Shown here piece by piece: positions 45,905 through 55,715 of a stretch of DNA of 64,000 nt (positions are counted from its first letter, which is position 1; every line of letters starts with the position of its first letter). Both the position numbers and the translations under genes were made by a program. The DNA lies in the NCBI GenBank assembly GCA_036426205.1, contig CM071569.1, positions 5,706,876-5,770,875 on the forward strand. Direction: 5' to 3'. The notes under the pieces were generated by a model, which worked only from the letters and a program-made list of their open reading frames with translations, searched no databases and was not told where the DNA came from. Source of the stretch: Ascaphus truei (Eukaryota > Chordata > Amphibia > Anura > Ascaphidae).

Positions 45905-46000
45905 GAAGACTTCTCAGCATGTAGAACAAGGGCATTTGCCAAGCTTGACAAAGGACCTGGGTGGTCCGAAACATTTTTTCTCCCAATGGGACTAAAAGCG
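45905..46000 (+). mobile_element. Hammerhead-like repeat fragment
   Basis: The word cttgacaaaggacc at about 45944, a 5-bp loop and ggtccgaaacattttt give TTGACAA, stem II ggacc/ggtcc and GAAAC. Compared with an active core (CTGANGA), C3 is T and G8 is A. The match to the arms at 42880-42925 places it in the same family. The ends are unresolved. Confidence 0.5.
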
Positions 46001-46019
46001 AGTCACAATTACAGTATAG

Positions 46020-46215
46020 CGCAGGGTACGCAGCACAGAGGAATGTTACAGACACAGTCTCTGCCCAGTGGAGCTTACAATCTATGATTTTGGTGCCCGA
46101 GGCAGAGGGAGATAAAGTGACTTGCCCAACATCACAAGAAGCTGACGCCGGGAATTAAACCAGGTTCCCCTGATTCAAACCCCATGTCAGTGTCTTTACT
46201 CACTGAGCCACTCTT
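46020..46215 (-). mobile_element. tRNA-derived SINE with L2-type tail, minus strand
   Basis: Read on the minus strand: a tRNA-like head (gtggctcagtgagtaaagac as A-box region, ggtttaattcccgg as B-box region), then cttgtgatgttgggcaagtc, gcctcgggcacc and tagattgtaagctccac, the L2 3' signature. This order is that of a SINE mobilised by L2. It directly follows an L2 ORF2 fragment on the same strand (46216-46376). Confidence 0.75.
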
Positions 46216-46376
46216 AAGAAAGGTTATAATGGTGGTGACAGAGGGTGCCAATCGTATATTGAAGGGGAGGACATTCCAGAGGTATGGGGCAGTGAGGGAA
46301 AGGTTTAAGGCGGGAGAGGGCTTTAGGTATCAAAGGGGTAGACAGGAAACATCCTTGAGCAGAATGCAAGAGTAGA
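46216..46376 (-). mobile_element. L2 ORF2 C-terminal fragment, minus strand
   Basis: The reverse strand reads cctctggaatgtcctcccct, then acgattggcaccctctg, then a region coding for the closing TFK-type tail, matching 15210-15270 of the L2 element. Words are conserved but indels break the frame. It ends exactly where the SINE begins. Confidence 0.65.
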
Positions 46377-46389
46377 TGTAAGGAGGACA

Positions 46390-46530
46390 AAAAACAATTC
46401 CTGCGCTCCTACCAATTAGGCTAAAATAAAATAGTGATCTCATGATTAAGGGTTATTTCGTTAAACCCTTTAGCCAAAGTGTTATAAGCCTGCAGGCAAA
46501 GTCAAGGCATAATTGAATTTGCAGCTACCT
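46390..46530. repeat. Fragment shared with the 62312-62751 insertion
   Basis: The segment with cgttaaaccctttagccaaa and gttataagcctgcaggc near 46459-46499 matches taaccctttggccaaagc and attgtaagcttgcgagcc at 62405-62440. It shows that the body of the 62-kb insertion is a dispersed family. Confidence 0.5.
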
Positions 46531-46651
46531 ACACTGAATATATGTAATTATTGTCCCATGGACAAGTGATAAAATGTAAGCAAGCCATGAATGGGTTAAA
46601 TAAAGCATATGCTTATTGTGAGTAGTGCAATTAAAAGCTGGCCAAAGCCAG

Positions 46652-47143
46652 TATCATAGTTACCTTACTATAGAGGTAAACTGTGGGTGCACAAATTCCC
46701 TGGTGTGAATATAATAAAGCTCACCTGCTTTACATAGCATTTCCTTGAAGGTGTATGTCTCCTCCCTTCAGGAAAGACCCCCTACCATTTTTCCAATTAG
46801 TACAAGTACTGTATATTACACTTCAGTGTCAGTCTGCACATCACCCTCCATGGAAGATTACTGTAGGTGAATGTATAAGGCTGGCAGAAAGAAATATATG
46901 TCTTCTTCTTATCCGTTCAGTCGAGTACGAATCTCGGCCACTCTATGGATCAGTGTTCACCATGTCTTCCGATCTCTCACGGCTTCTTTCAATTCTGCTA
47001 TGTTCATTCCAGTATCTTTCTTGATGGCATCTAGCCAGCAAGTTCTTGGGCGGCCTCTTCCTCTTTTGCCACCAGTTGTATTATATTCACACCAGGGAAT
47101 TTGTGCTCCCACAGTTTATCTCTACAGTAAGGTAACTATGATA
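46652..47143. mobile_element. Foldback element enclosing a LINE fragment
   Basis: The 65-bp arms 46652-46716 and 47079-47143 are inverted copies with a few mismatches (tatcatagttaccttact, acaaattccctggtgtgaat). The 360-bp interior contains, on the minus strand, the C-terminal part of a LINE protein (46900-47065). Either the LINE piece was picked up inside a foldback element, or the arms arose from an inverted duplication around it. No target duplication was recognised. Confidence 0.6.
46900..47065 (-). pseudogene. Non-LTR retrotransposon ORF2 C-terminal fragment
   Basis: The minus strand encodes a basic Lys/Arg-Gly-Arg-Pro-Arg stretch (RGRGRPRTCWLDAIKKDTG), then an ELKEAVRDRKTW helix, a stop in place of the next codon, and LIHRVAEIRTRLNG. 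This pattern, GRP followed by W-L-D-I, then D-R-W and R-L-(N/D)-G, closes the polyprotein of several non-LTR retrotransposon clades, probably RTE-like. It differs from the L2 tail seen elsewhere here. It lies inside the foldback 46652-47143. Confidence 0.55.
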
Positions 47144-47183
47144 TTTGAGAGAGTAAAGTGATTCTATCAGCAGCGTTTTAGAT

Positions 47184-47351
47184 CAGGGGTGGGCAACTCC
47201 AGCACTCAAGACCCCCAAACAGGTCAGGTTTTATGGATATCCCTGCTTTAGCACAGATGGCTCAATCAGTGGCGCAGTCAAAAACCTACGCTGAAGATCC
47301 TTAAAACCTGACCGTTTAGTGGTCCTTGAGAACTGGAGGTGGACACCACTG
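47184..47351. mobile_element. hAT MITE, diverged
   Basis: It starts caggggtgggcaactccagc, with caggttttatggatatccct and ctcaatcagtggc in the left arm and ccttaaaacctgacc and ccttgagaactgg in the right arm. The right end (accactg) is diverged and no 8-bp duplication remains. Confidence 0.72.
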
Positions 47352-47364
47352 CCAAAGTACTCAT

Positions 47365-47462
47365 TCTATGTTTGGTGCCTGAGGCACAGCGAGATAAAGT
47401 GACTTGACCAATGTCACAAGACACGGCCACTATCCTCTGAGTAATTGTCTTTACTCGCTGAA
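47365..47462 (-). mobile_element. SINE fragment, minus strand
   Basis: The plus strand reads ggtgcctgaggcacagcgag, then ataaagtgacttgacc, then gtctttactcgctga, which is the reverse complement of the SINE at 46020-46215. The middle of the tRNA-like head is deleted. Confidence 0.6.
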
Positions 47463-48235
47463 TGAACGGTGGAGTACATGATGTGTGTCACATACAAATA
47501 CAGCAATAGTAATATCTGAGAAAATATTTGATTTTGTACATCTTTGCTTTGTCAAATATGGCTAAGGTTTTACCTCTACACTGCACAGGGGTCAGGTTCA
47601 AGGGGTAGAGTGAATGAGAAGTGACCATGAAATGACACTCTAATTGACTAGTCTTGGACTAAATGATTGCGCCTACATTGCATTGAATAAAGCTAATGAT
47701 ACGGCGAATGGACAATTCTACCTCTCAATGAGTCTCACTTCAAGCCGGGGAGACATGACAAGCTTGCATTTCTGCCACTGGAAGATAGTTTACGTACAAT
47801 ACAGAGCAGGCATTCTATGGTCTAGTGCTGGAGAATAAGGGCCCAATGTCCCATCTTATTCAGATAACCAATGAGATGTGAAATAGGCTCCTTGGTCTTT
47901 GATCACCTTGATGCCATTGACTTGTTGGCTGTGATAATATACAGCATCTAAGTCTGCTGTGAAGGCCTCCTGTGTAATTGAGCCAATAAACATTGTAAGT
48001 GGTACCAAGAAAGCAGGCAATTTCTGCTTAACGAAGGTTAAACATTGCAGTGCTGTTGTATCCCATCTCCTTCTGATGGAAATGTTTCTGAATTAGCCAT
48101 CATTTCTTTCCTCTGACAAAAGAGCGTAACTGCTTTCTGGAAGTTACAGGTTTTCTCTGAATTTCGAGGGAATGGATGTCCTGGAAAGCACACGGAGACA
48201 TTTTAGGGATAAACAACTAGCTTTGTGGTACGAAC
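47463..48235. other. No recognisable feature
   Basis: Unique-looking DNA; no gene supported. Confidence 0.45.
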
Positions 48236-48239
48236 CGTT

Positions 48240-48420
48240 GCTTTAAAATGGGTAAATCTGGTTCCAATCCCAGTGTCGGCTTTCATTGTGACCTTGGAAA
48301 GGTCATATTACATCCCTCAGAATCAGGCACCAAAATTACAAGCTTTTCAGGCTAGACAGTCATTGTGTCTACAAAATGATATGTACAGTGCTGTGTAGAT
48401 TGTTAGTATATACTGTACTG
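48240..48420 (+). mobile_element. SINE, plus strand, diverged
   Basis: The words ggttccaatcccagtgtcgg (B-box region), cattgtgaccttggaaaggtc, aatcaggcaccaaa and gtgtctacaaaatgatatgt follow the order of the SINE at 46020-46215 on the opposite strand. The 5' head is eroded. Confidence 0.6.
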
Positions 48421-48785
48421 TTATTAAAGTTTAAAGCATTTTTAATCCTGTTGTATTACTAATATCATGCTGCATGAAAACCAGCACATCTTTAACGTCT
48501 ACTATTTAATTTTTGTGTGTGTAATTTGGCGAAAGTATAAGCTTGCCCACCATAGAATGGTAAACCCAGAACAGTCAAGTTCCAACTTCTAAGTTGTTTT
48601 AATTAAAACAAACCTGTAATTTAAATGTATGCTGTTGTTTTTTTTAACTAAATTCTCTAAGCTTAATTCCTTTTGCTTTCCTCTTTAGTTTTTATGGAAG
48701 AAAACTGCCTGACTTGCAAACCTAAGTATATTGTATACCTTACCACTAGCAGATCCCCTGGGAGTAGTTGGGTGGAAAAGATTAA

Positions 48786-49079
48786 ACCTGGCCTGGCCAA
48801 CTCCAGTCCTCAAGGGCCACCAACAAGTCATGTATTAGGGATATCCCTGCTTCAGCACAGGTGGCTGAATCAGTGGCTCAGTCTTTGGCTGGCCAACTCC
48901 AGTCCTCAAGGGCCACCAACAAGTCAGGCTTTCAGGATATCCCTGCTTCAGTATAGGTGCTCAATTGGTGGCTCAGTCAAAGACTGAGCCACTGATTGAG
49001 CCTCTTGAGCTGATGCAGGGATATCCCTAATACCTGACCTGTTGGTGGCACTTGAGGACTGGAGTTGCCCATACCTGGC
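48786..49079. mobile_element. hAT MITE, compound copy with duplicated left arm
   Basis: Two left arms follow each other (ggccaactccagtcctcaag at about 48795 and again at about 48892), then one right arm ending cttgaggactggagttgccc. The duplication is about 97 bp. It may be a nested insertion of one copy next to another or a replication slip during element gap repair. Confidence 0.7.
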
Positions 49080-50380
49080 TTCAACTATTACCATTAAACA
49101 CCCTTCCACAGCTACAAATCCAGTTCCATGTGTTATGCATGGTACGCCGACCCAGAACTAGGGATGTGCAAAGCACATTTGAAAACATTTGCACACGTTT
49201 TCCACGAGTTTCTGGTAAATTGTCACAACTTGTCACCAGCATTTCACAAAGGGTCATGTGACTCGGAGTTAGCGTTATGCGACCTGAATTTAGGGTTATG
49301 GGATCTACCAGTTGACTAAATGGTTTACAAGTGTATTTTTGGGGGCAAATGTGAACATTTCTGCAAATTTTATTTGTGGGAAAAAAAGGCCGCATTTTGT
49401 CTGCTTTCCATGACTGAGTACATTGCGTACGTCTCTATCCAGTGCATGCAATACTATATGAAACATTTCAAGTACTTTATGTATTAGGTGAACTTATTGA
49501 ACTTAGCACAACAGATGGGCCTGGGTTTGTTATTATTTGTGCGATAACCTCTCTGGCTAAAGGATTTGTGTCTAATATACAAATATTGATTAACTGCTTT
49601 TACATTAACAAGAATTCCAATAAACATTTGATGTAGGTCAAAGGATATTGTATGGCAGCTTGTTAATTAGGACTCTGATTACTGACCACGCTTTTCATAT
49701 ATATACTGCTCCTAAAATAAGAGCTTGATTTACAGTACCATTAAGTGCCTTAAAAGGAAAAGTATTATTTTAATACGCTAAAAGCATATCTGGAGTTTTT
49801 TTTTTTATATATATATACTGTAATTTTCTTTTTTTTCATTATATTTATATCGATTATAATAACCACTGAAACACATTAGTGAGGCATCACAATATCAGAA
49901 TTTGGCAAACAACCATACAACGTGTAGCAATACCATAGGACTATAGTTCCTTGTGTAACTTGGTTCCCCTGAAATATGGACAATAGTAGGGGGTGCAAGG
50001 AGCAGAAGGAATGAATGAATGGTGTAGGGTTGAAATGATATCATCAAACATCTGATAAACTGCTTTGCAATTCTGGCCATTGAGAAGATATGATGCGAAA
50101 GGTGTGCTGGGTATTAACGTTAAAAACAAGACTAGTGACCAAGTTCTAACATTTACACCTACAGTACCCACTACTTCTCCACTATAGAGGGCGCGACCTT
50201 CAATTTGGTAGTTGTATATACAGTATATCCTCTCAAACCTCCCTCCAATTAAATTTGGCAGACATGCCTGTGCTAAAAAAGGAGCCTGGGAGATATGCTA
50301 ATGTATATGCAAAGTATATTTAAATGCATCCCATCCCACACTTCCTAAAATAATGTCTATATCAACTATATAAAGTTGAT
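49080..50380. other. No recognisable gene
   Basis: AT-rich DNA with a T-run and (TA)n near 49795-49818. No gene or classified repeat was recognised. Confidence 0.45.
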
Positions 50381-50383
50381 AAG

Positions 50384-50600
50384 CCTGAAGCACCTAACGA
50401 CTGGAATAGTGTACTGGTCTCAGACCCAACAGGACTAGAGCCCACAGTCACTGCTTGTCTAGACAGCAGCTCTATCTTTGTGAGCTAAACCAGCTGATGG
50501 ATAGCATCACTGTCCCATCATACTTTTGAACTGCTCACTGCTCACACATGTACGGTAGCTAATCTAGCTATTAGCGTATCTCACAGGTATCTCAGGTGTG
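50384..50600. repeat. Three-copy interspersed repeat, copy 1
   Basis: The words gaatagtgtactggtctcag, acccaacagga, gtgagctaaaccagctgatg and ctgctcactgctcac are shared, in the same order, with 50860-51070, and in reverse complement with 51470-51590. Possibly a tRNA-derived SINE family, but no A/B boxes are certain. Confidence 0.45.
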
Positions 50601-50859
50601 TTCCACATGGCACATTAAACTGTCAACTAGGAAGTGGTCTGTTTTTAAAGGAAGCCAGGGAGGGAGTTACTCCAGGTATATGCCCTCAATTTGGTGCTAC
50701 ATGACAGATATACACAGAGTTGCCTACGATATAACAGAACAGGGACACAAATATTCACTGTGCCATCTGCCAGAGTGCCTCACACATACTTAATTGAAAT
50801 GCTTTATTTTAAAAAGAAATGAAACTACTAACTGCATGAAGTGATTCCACTGGTTTCCC

Positions 50860-51072
50860 ACAGCACACAAAGTGTTATTGGGGTGAGAAGTCTAAGGCAC
50901 CTTAGGAATGGGGAATGGTGTGAGACCCAGCAGTATCAGACGTTGAACCCACACAACCTCTGTTATTCAGGACCACAGTGTGAGCTAAATCAGCTGATGG
51001 CTGATATACTGTCACAGTCTACTTACTTTTTAGCTCACTCAGCACTCACTGAGTGCTCATACCTATACTAAG
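50860..51072. repeat. Three-copy interspersed repeat, copy 2
   Basis: It has gaatggtgtgagacccagca, ggaccacagtgtgagctaaa and tcagctgatggctgatatac, parallel to copy 1 at about 480 bp distance. The level of divergence suggests old insertions or an old tandem duplication. Confidence 0.45.
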
Positions 51073-51464
51073 CACTTTACCCTCTTCAGGGATGGAGAAG
51101 TATGTCTAATAAGCCGTCTTCTGCCATGAGACACCTTCTGGCGCGAGACGACACCTTACAGTTATTATATTTGAATAGGCTGTAATGTATTCCAGCACCA
51201 AAGGTTCCTTATGGCAGAACACTGCTTAGTAAATATGGCCCACTGTCTTTATCCTTGATAAAATTAGAAGTACTAACGCAAGTCACCAGGCCACTTTGTT
51301 ATATTACTTTCTCTCTGCATCTGCTTTATTTGCTGTGTTTTATTTAATCTCACCTGGCCTCAGTAACTCATCGCTCTCAGTGCATATTATTACTGCGTGC
51401 TTGAAGTCCTTTCAAGGTTACAAGCAACAACATAGATATATCCCTTTGAGATCTGCTTGTAGGC

Positions 51465-51647
51465 AGAGGTGCACTGTGAGCTATCAGCTGGTTTAGCTCA
51501 CACGTCTAGAGCTGCTGCCTAGAAAAAGGGTGGTTCTGCGTTTTAGCGCTGTTGGGTCTGATGCAAGTATACCATTCCAGTACTTGAAAACGAGAGGTAA
51601 CTCTCAATGTATTACTTCCTGGTAAAATATTTTATAAATAAATAAAT
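51465..51647. repeat. Three-copy interspersed repeat, copy 3 (inverted) with retroposon-like tail
   Basis: It has tatcagctggtttagctcac and agctgctgcctag in reverse complement to copy 1. It continues into ctcaatgtattacttcctgg and ttttataaataaataaa, a tail typical of a poly(A)-like retroposon 3' end. This orients the family: copy 3 is on the plus strand and copies 1 and 2 on the minus strand. Confidence 0.45.
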
Positions 51648-51649
51648 TA

Positions 51650-52320
51650 GGCCTATCGACTCTGTATAGTTGGTATGGAAATCAATTGATGAAGTGTGGG
51701 ATGGGTACCTCAGATGGGCCCCTTTTTCAGCACAGGCATGTCTCCCTAATTTATTTGGATGGAGGTTTGAGGGGATATATATACAACTGGAGACACGAGT
51801 ACATTTGAAATCTTTGCCCTTTCCTAATTGGTACTCACAATCCTGTAATCGTGCATGTTCTATCTTTTCACAGTGATGTTCATTTATTCTGAAACTCTAT
51901 TGTTTTGCCAGATCATATAATATACTTGTCTAGCAAGTTCCAAGCCAGCCCTGGGGAATATATATTATACCGCAAAATGTTAATGAATGATAAAAAGACG
52001 TGCTGTGTTTGTGCATCTTTGTGATAAATATGGTAAATATGAAATTCTCTTTTGAATCGCTAATAAGTCTGAGTATTTTCAGTCGTAAGTCTGTGCTTGT
52101 GTCATCCTGATCATATTTGTACTCATTGTTTTCTTTCATACGCTTAGATAAAGGTCACAGTGATTTAATAATACAAAATGCTTTTTTATGTAAACAGTAT
52201 GTTGGTATTCCGTAGTAATTGCCCTTTAACCTTTTTTTGGTGCCATTTTCACGTAAGCTGCCTGCTCACTTTTGTTTGTATATACAGTAAGCTAGGATTC
52301 TGCTTATACACAAGGGGGTA
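51650..52320. other. No recognisable feature
   Basis: AT-rich DNA; no gene supported. Confidence 0.45.
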
Positions 52321-52321
52321 T

Positions 52322-52366
52322 CTTGACAAGGGTCCCAGTCGGGAACCGAAATGTCGATCTCTTCAC
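52322..52366 (+). mobile_element. Hammerhead-like motif remnant
   Basis: The sequence tcttgacaagggtcccagtc followed by gggaaccgaaatgtcgatc gives TTGACAA, stem II gggtccc/gggaacc (one mismatch) and GAAA followed by a GTC triplet. C3 and G8 of the core are replaced. The surrounding repeat is not resolved. Confidence 0.4.
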
Positions 52367-52456
52367 AATATAATTTGTTTGAAATGTACAAGAGCTCAGA
52401 AGTGTCACTTCTTCCTCTGCTGAAGAGAATATACTATTGCACTAAGTTGTTACTTA

Positions 52457-52572
52457 TGGGCTTATTCTGTAAGCTCCGCTTGCGCTGAATCGTGCGATCT
52501 GCATTGACTTGAATGGGGATTTCCGTGCAGATCACACGGTTCCGCGCTGGCGGAGCTTACAGAATAAGCCCC
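52457..52572. mobile_element. Harbinger-type MITE, 116 bp, TTA TSD
   Basis: The left end gggcttattctgtaagctcc is the reverse complement of the right end ggagcttacagaataagccc. TTA lies on both sides (52454-52456 and 52573-52575), the usual 3-bp duplication for PIF/Harbinger. Internal words gcgatctgcattgac and tgcagatcacac add a second inverted pair. There is no coding capacity. Confidence 0.75.
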
Positions 52573-52724
52573 TTAGACAGGGAGATGCTTAAATAAATCT
52601 AAATAACCATTAATTAGGGGTGGAGCGAGCAGGACAATGCCTCCCCCACACACGTTTCTACTAGAAACTGAAACAAAAGAAAAAAGTTTAATATCTGGGA
52701 GCTGTCCCCCCCTTTCCCTTTCCT

Positions 52725-52741
52725 CCCCCCCCCCCCCCCCC
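52725..52741. repeat. Poly-C tract (17 C)
   Basis: A pure C run preceded by a CT-rich stretch. Length is likely to be unreliable. Confidence 0.85.
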
Positions 52742-52901
52742 ATAAAAACAGTTTGTGAAGAAGTTAACAATCCTATTTGCTTTCCTTAAACAAACGTAAC
52801 CATGCTGAAAGCTTTTTGTTTCTTTGGAGATGAAGCACAAAACTTTTTTCTGGTCCTCTGAATGGGAAAAGTTTGTTAATCAATGTTTGTTAACTTGAGG
52901 A

Positions 52902-53121
52902 TGACGCCAGTGAAACTTTGTGGTTCCGTAGACGGGAGGGAATGTAGGAGCACTGACTAATACCTTAGCGCATACGTAAATAAGTCGCTGGTATGAGGTA
53001 TAACGGAGAGTCAGTGTAAAGGCAAGAAATAGATATCGTCAAAGTAGCCTTAGCCCTAAGTATTAGTCGGTGCTCCTACATTCCCTTCCGTCTACGGAAC
53101 CACAACGTTTCACTGACGTCA
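52902..53121. mobile_element. Foldback repeat, about 65-bp arms
   Basis: The left arm 52902-52966 (tgacgccagtgaaactttgt, cgtagacgggagggaatgta) pairs with the right arm 53057-53121 (tacattcccttccgtctacg, acgtttcactgacgtca) with few mismatches. The loop is about 90 bases. The plan resembles the inverted-end insertions at 40501 and 42744, but no flanking direct repeat was found. Confidence 0.65.
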
Positions 53122-53585
53122 TCTGCGCGTTCATTGCAAGATCTGGAGGACAGGCAGCAAGTGACTGAAGGCAGCCGCGACTGTGTGCGGCATTCCCCCG
53201 TTCCTCATGGAGACCAAACCTGCCACAACCAACATCGTAGCAAAGACAGGATTGTTTATCCTAGATGCCTGTATCTTCTGCTACTGTGTAAGTAGCTGCC
53301 TATTTTTGCGCTGCACATCAATACAAGCATGCTTCACCATATTTGCTTTTTCTCTGCAATTCCAGGTTCATCTCCTACTTGGTGATTTAACTCTTTATAC
53401 GATCTTAGCTATGTCCATGTAAACGTTATTTGGTTATCTATTTGGTTTATCATTATTTGCGTCTGTTTCTTTTCTTCCCTTTATATATTTGGTTATTGTG
53501 TATAGTTATTACACTGTGGCAGCATTTAGTGATACCTTCTAATGTACTTTTATTGACATTTTGTGCACCTAATCCCCCATTTTCA
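53122..53585. other. No recognisable gene; possible body of the adjacent foldback element
   Basis: It follows the right arm of the foldback without a visible boundary. No protein motif was recognised. Confidence 0.35.
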
Positions 53586-53835
53586 TTATTTATATATATA
53601 TATATGCTCATCTGCATGTCTTAGGCAGGTCTGCAACCCCGCCTTTCCCCATTATCACCCAGCATACAGCACTTCCACTGCAGCAAGGGATTCTGGGAAA
53701 TGACATGCAAATGAGCACAGAGTGTCACTTTTTGCCTCAATAACCATTTTTAACATGGTTCCCTATAGGCTTAAGCTTGCTGCATGGTCACAGCTTTGAG
53801 CACAGCCAGGGTTAAGGTGCATACCCAGAAAACCA

Positions 53836-53880
53836 CCCACAGACAGCTGTTTCGACCTTGATGGGTCTCATCAGTGTGGG
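53836..53880 (-). ncRNA. Minimal type I hammerhead ribozyme
   Basis: On the minus strand: stem I 5' strand cccaca (53875-53880), core CTGATGA (53868-53874), stem II GACC and GGTC (53864-53867 and 53854-53857) with a six-base loop, core GAAA (53850-53853), a very short stem III made from the palindromic acagctgt with at most three pairs, the cleavage triplet GTC (53842-53844), and stem I 3' strand tgtggg (53836-53841) giving six Watson-Crick pairs. All conserved core bases are present. Predicted cleavage lies between 53842 and 53841. The tiny stem III is typical of hammerheads in Penelope-like elements, which may act best as dimers. Confidence 0.75.
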
Positions 53881-53912
53881 GTTGGATTTACTGGGAATGC
53901 AAGAGAGGCTGG

Positions 53913-54045
53913 ACGCAGGCCAATGAGAGGTGTGCGGGGGCGGGCATTGGACGCAGGCCAATGAGAGTCAGTGAGGGGTGGGACAGTGTGGCATTGGTGT
54001 TGGACGTAGGCCAATGAGAGGTGTGCGGGGGCGGGCATGGCCTGA
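53913..54045 (-). promoter_or_regulatory. Tandem CCAAT and GC-box array
   Basis: A unit with ggacgcaggccaatgagag and gtgtgcgggggcgggcat occurs at 53913, partly at 53950 and again at 54001. Each has a CCAAT pentamer and two units have a GC box (gggggcggg). On the minus strand it lies directly upstream of the hammerhead, as a Pol II promoter of the element would. Promoter activity is inferred only. Confidence 0.45.
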
Positions 54046-54119
54046 GCCGGAGTGACAGGGCCAAGGTCCAATGCGATTGACCCTTGGGACGCAGACATAC
54101 AGTGATTTCACAAATATAT

Positions 54120-55615
54120 AGTAGATTGGCAGCATACATAACTTCTTCTTTGGTTGCCTGTATAGCAGCCCCAAATTAGACTCTGTTCTTGTTACCGATG
54201 TTATGGTGTTTCTTGCATAGCGGAGCGGTCTCCTACTCCAATCAGGACCCTGGGGTAGGGGTGCACCCTCTCTCGGGGACCAGGGTCTCATCACCATGTA
54301 CATGACACCCCATGTCCCTACCTATTGAATGCAGGTGTACTTATGGACCTGCTGCTACAGCAGCTCCCATCGTGTACAGAAGAAGCCCATGTTTGAGGGA
54401 CTTCATCTTTGAGTATTTCTTTTATTTATAAAACAAATATGGCACGTTCCACCGTTTATCTTCCGTGAACCAGACTCAGCAGCATATCTTGGCTCTATCT
54501 CTAAGAAGGGGCACATTCCTTATCTACCAAAACAATAAAGTGACCGTTACCTTACAACTCTATATGACTATTCACAGTGAGGCTCCCCTTTCTTCATCTC
54601 CCAGGAACTGAGTTCCAGAACATTTACTCCACTATAAATATCCCCTAGTGATGTCACTATCACCCTGGATTCTGCAAAGTAATCCTGCATTGCCCATATA
54701 TTAACCCCATTAGATAAAATAGTAGGCCCAATAGGGGACTACACTACTATGCTGGCCGCACCACTGAGTAACCCCCATACAGAAGATTTCCAGTACCAAA
54801 TAACGCCTGCCCAATATCACAAACGTACAAGTGAGTGCAGGCAACTACATCCAGTAAGTGAGGGCAGCATGATACTGCAGTAATGTTCATTCTATCTATT
54901 GGCTTACAGCCATTATATTGTCATACGTCATTTTTATTTCCCACACGTCCTGGGAAACTGGAGTTGTGTGGTTCCTGCACTAAGGGGTTTTCTAGTGGCA
55001 AAGCAAGGTCTAAGAAAAAAGGATACTCCATAGGCTAGGAAGCCGCTTCTCCGTACTGGAGAAGATTTAGTCTGATCCATTGGAACAAAGATGAACTTTT
55101 CTCCAACATGGGAAGTGTCTTCACAACGTAGTGAAAAGCAGTGTAAGTAAGAAAATGAAAGTAAAAATGCAAGAAGGGGAACAAGCGTCTGGTGTGTGGT
55201 ACCTGGTACCAGTGCCCAGGGTGCTGAACCTTATGATGTTCAGGCTGCGTTCTAAGGCACTCCAAATATTAACCCTTTGATGTTTTGCTGTGCATTGTGC
55301 CACCGCCAGCTCCAGCACTAAAGATGTTAAACTGTGAATGCTTAGCAAACGACATATGTTGATGCATTGTAGCAGATGTCTCGGGGAAAATTAGCACTAA
55401 TGTCCAAATCAATTAAAGCAAAGTTGCTTTTGAGAGCAGTTGCAAGGTTGGCTGTGTGTTTTCCTTTGGGCATATGTGGGCTTATGTTTATAGGTGAAAT
55501 AAAAAGGATCCAGGTCTATCTGCATCTTGCGACATGTTGCACAGCACTGCATTGCTGTCCTTGAGGCACTTAACCGGTTTCATATATGTGCCCATATTTA
55601 CTAGGCAGTGCTCTG
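54120..55615. other. No recognisable feature
   Basis: Unique-looking DNA. A small inverted pair, gaccctgggg and ccagggtc, lies around 54247-54290. No gene supported. Confidence 0.45.
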
Positions 55616-55621
55616 CCATAG

Positions 55622-55715
55622 GGTGCAGCGCCTCCATCTCTTGCAGCCCCCAGGTGTATGGGGAGAAGTCTCTGCAGGAGAATCTCGGTGCTGCAGTTGA
55701 TGAGCTGTAAGGTGT
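55622..55715. repeat. Fragment of the LTR-like repeat family
   Basis: The words gggtgcagcgcctccatctc and ccaggtgtatggggagaagt match parts of the repeats at 58860 and 42690 (caggtgtacgggagacagt). Only about 90 bp is recognisable. Confidence 0.4.

Larger units (their letters stand above)
53600..54115 (-). mobile_element. Hammerhead-bearing retroelement-like repeat, minus strand
   Basis: The minus strand holds, in order: a GC-box/CCAAT array (54050-53913), a complete hammerhead core (53880-53836), then about 230 bp with words such as ggctgtgctcaaagctg, tgcaaatgagc-type octamer-like words and ttctgggaaatgaca (on the plus strand, ttgcat in the reverse). I believe this is a common amphibian interspersed repeat, but the class is inferred from the ribozyme alone. 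Boundaries and target duplication were not found. It may be a non-autonomous Penelope-like element. Confidence 0.5.

Noticed and set aside
48689..48790. Exon-like frame after a pyrimidine-rich acceptor
   Set aside because: The frame runs straight into a hAT MITE, and no natural end or donor is seen.
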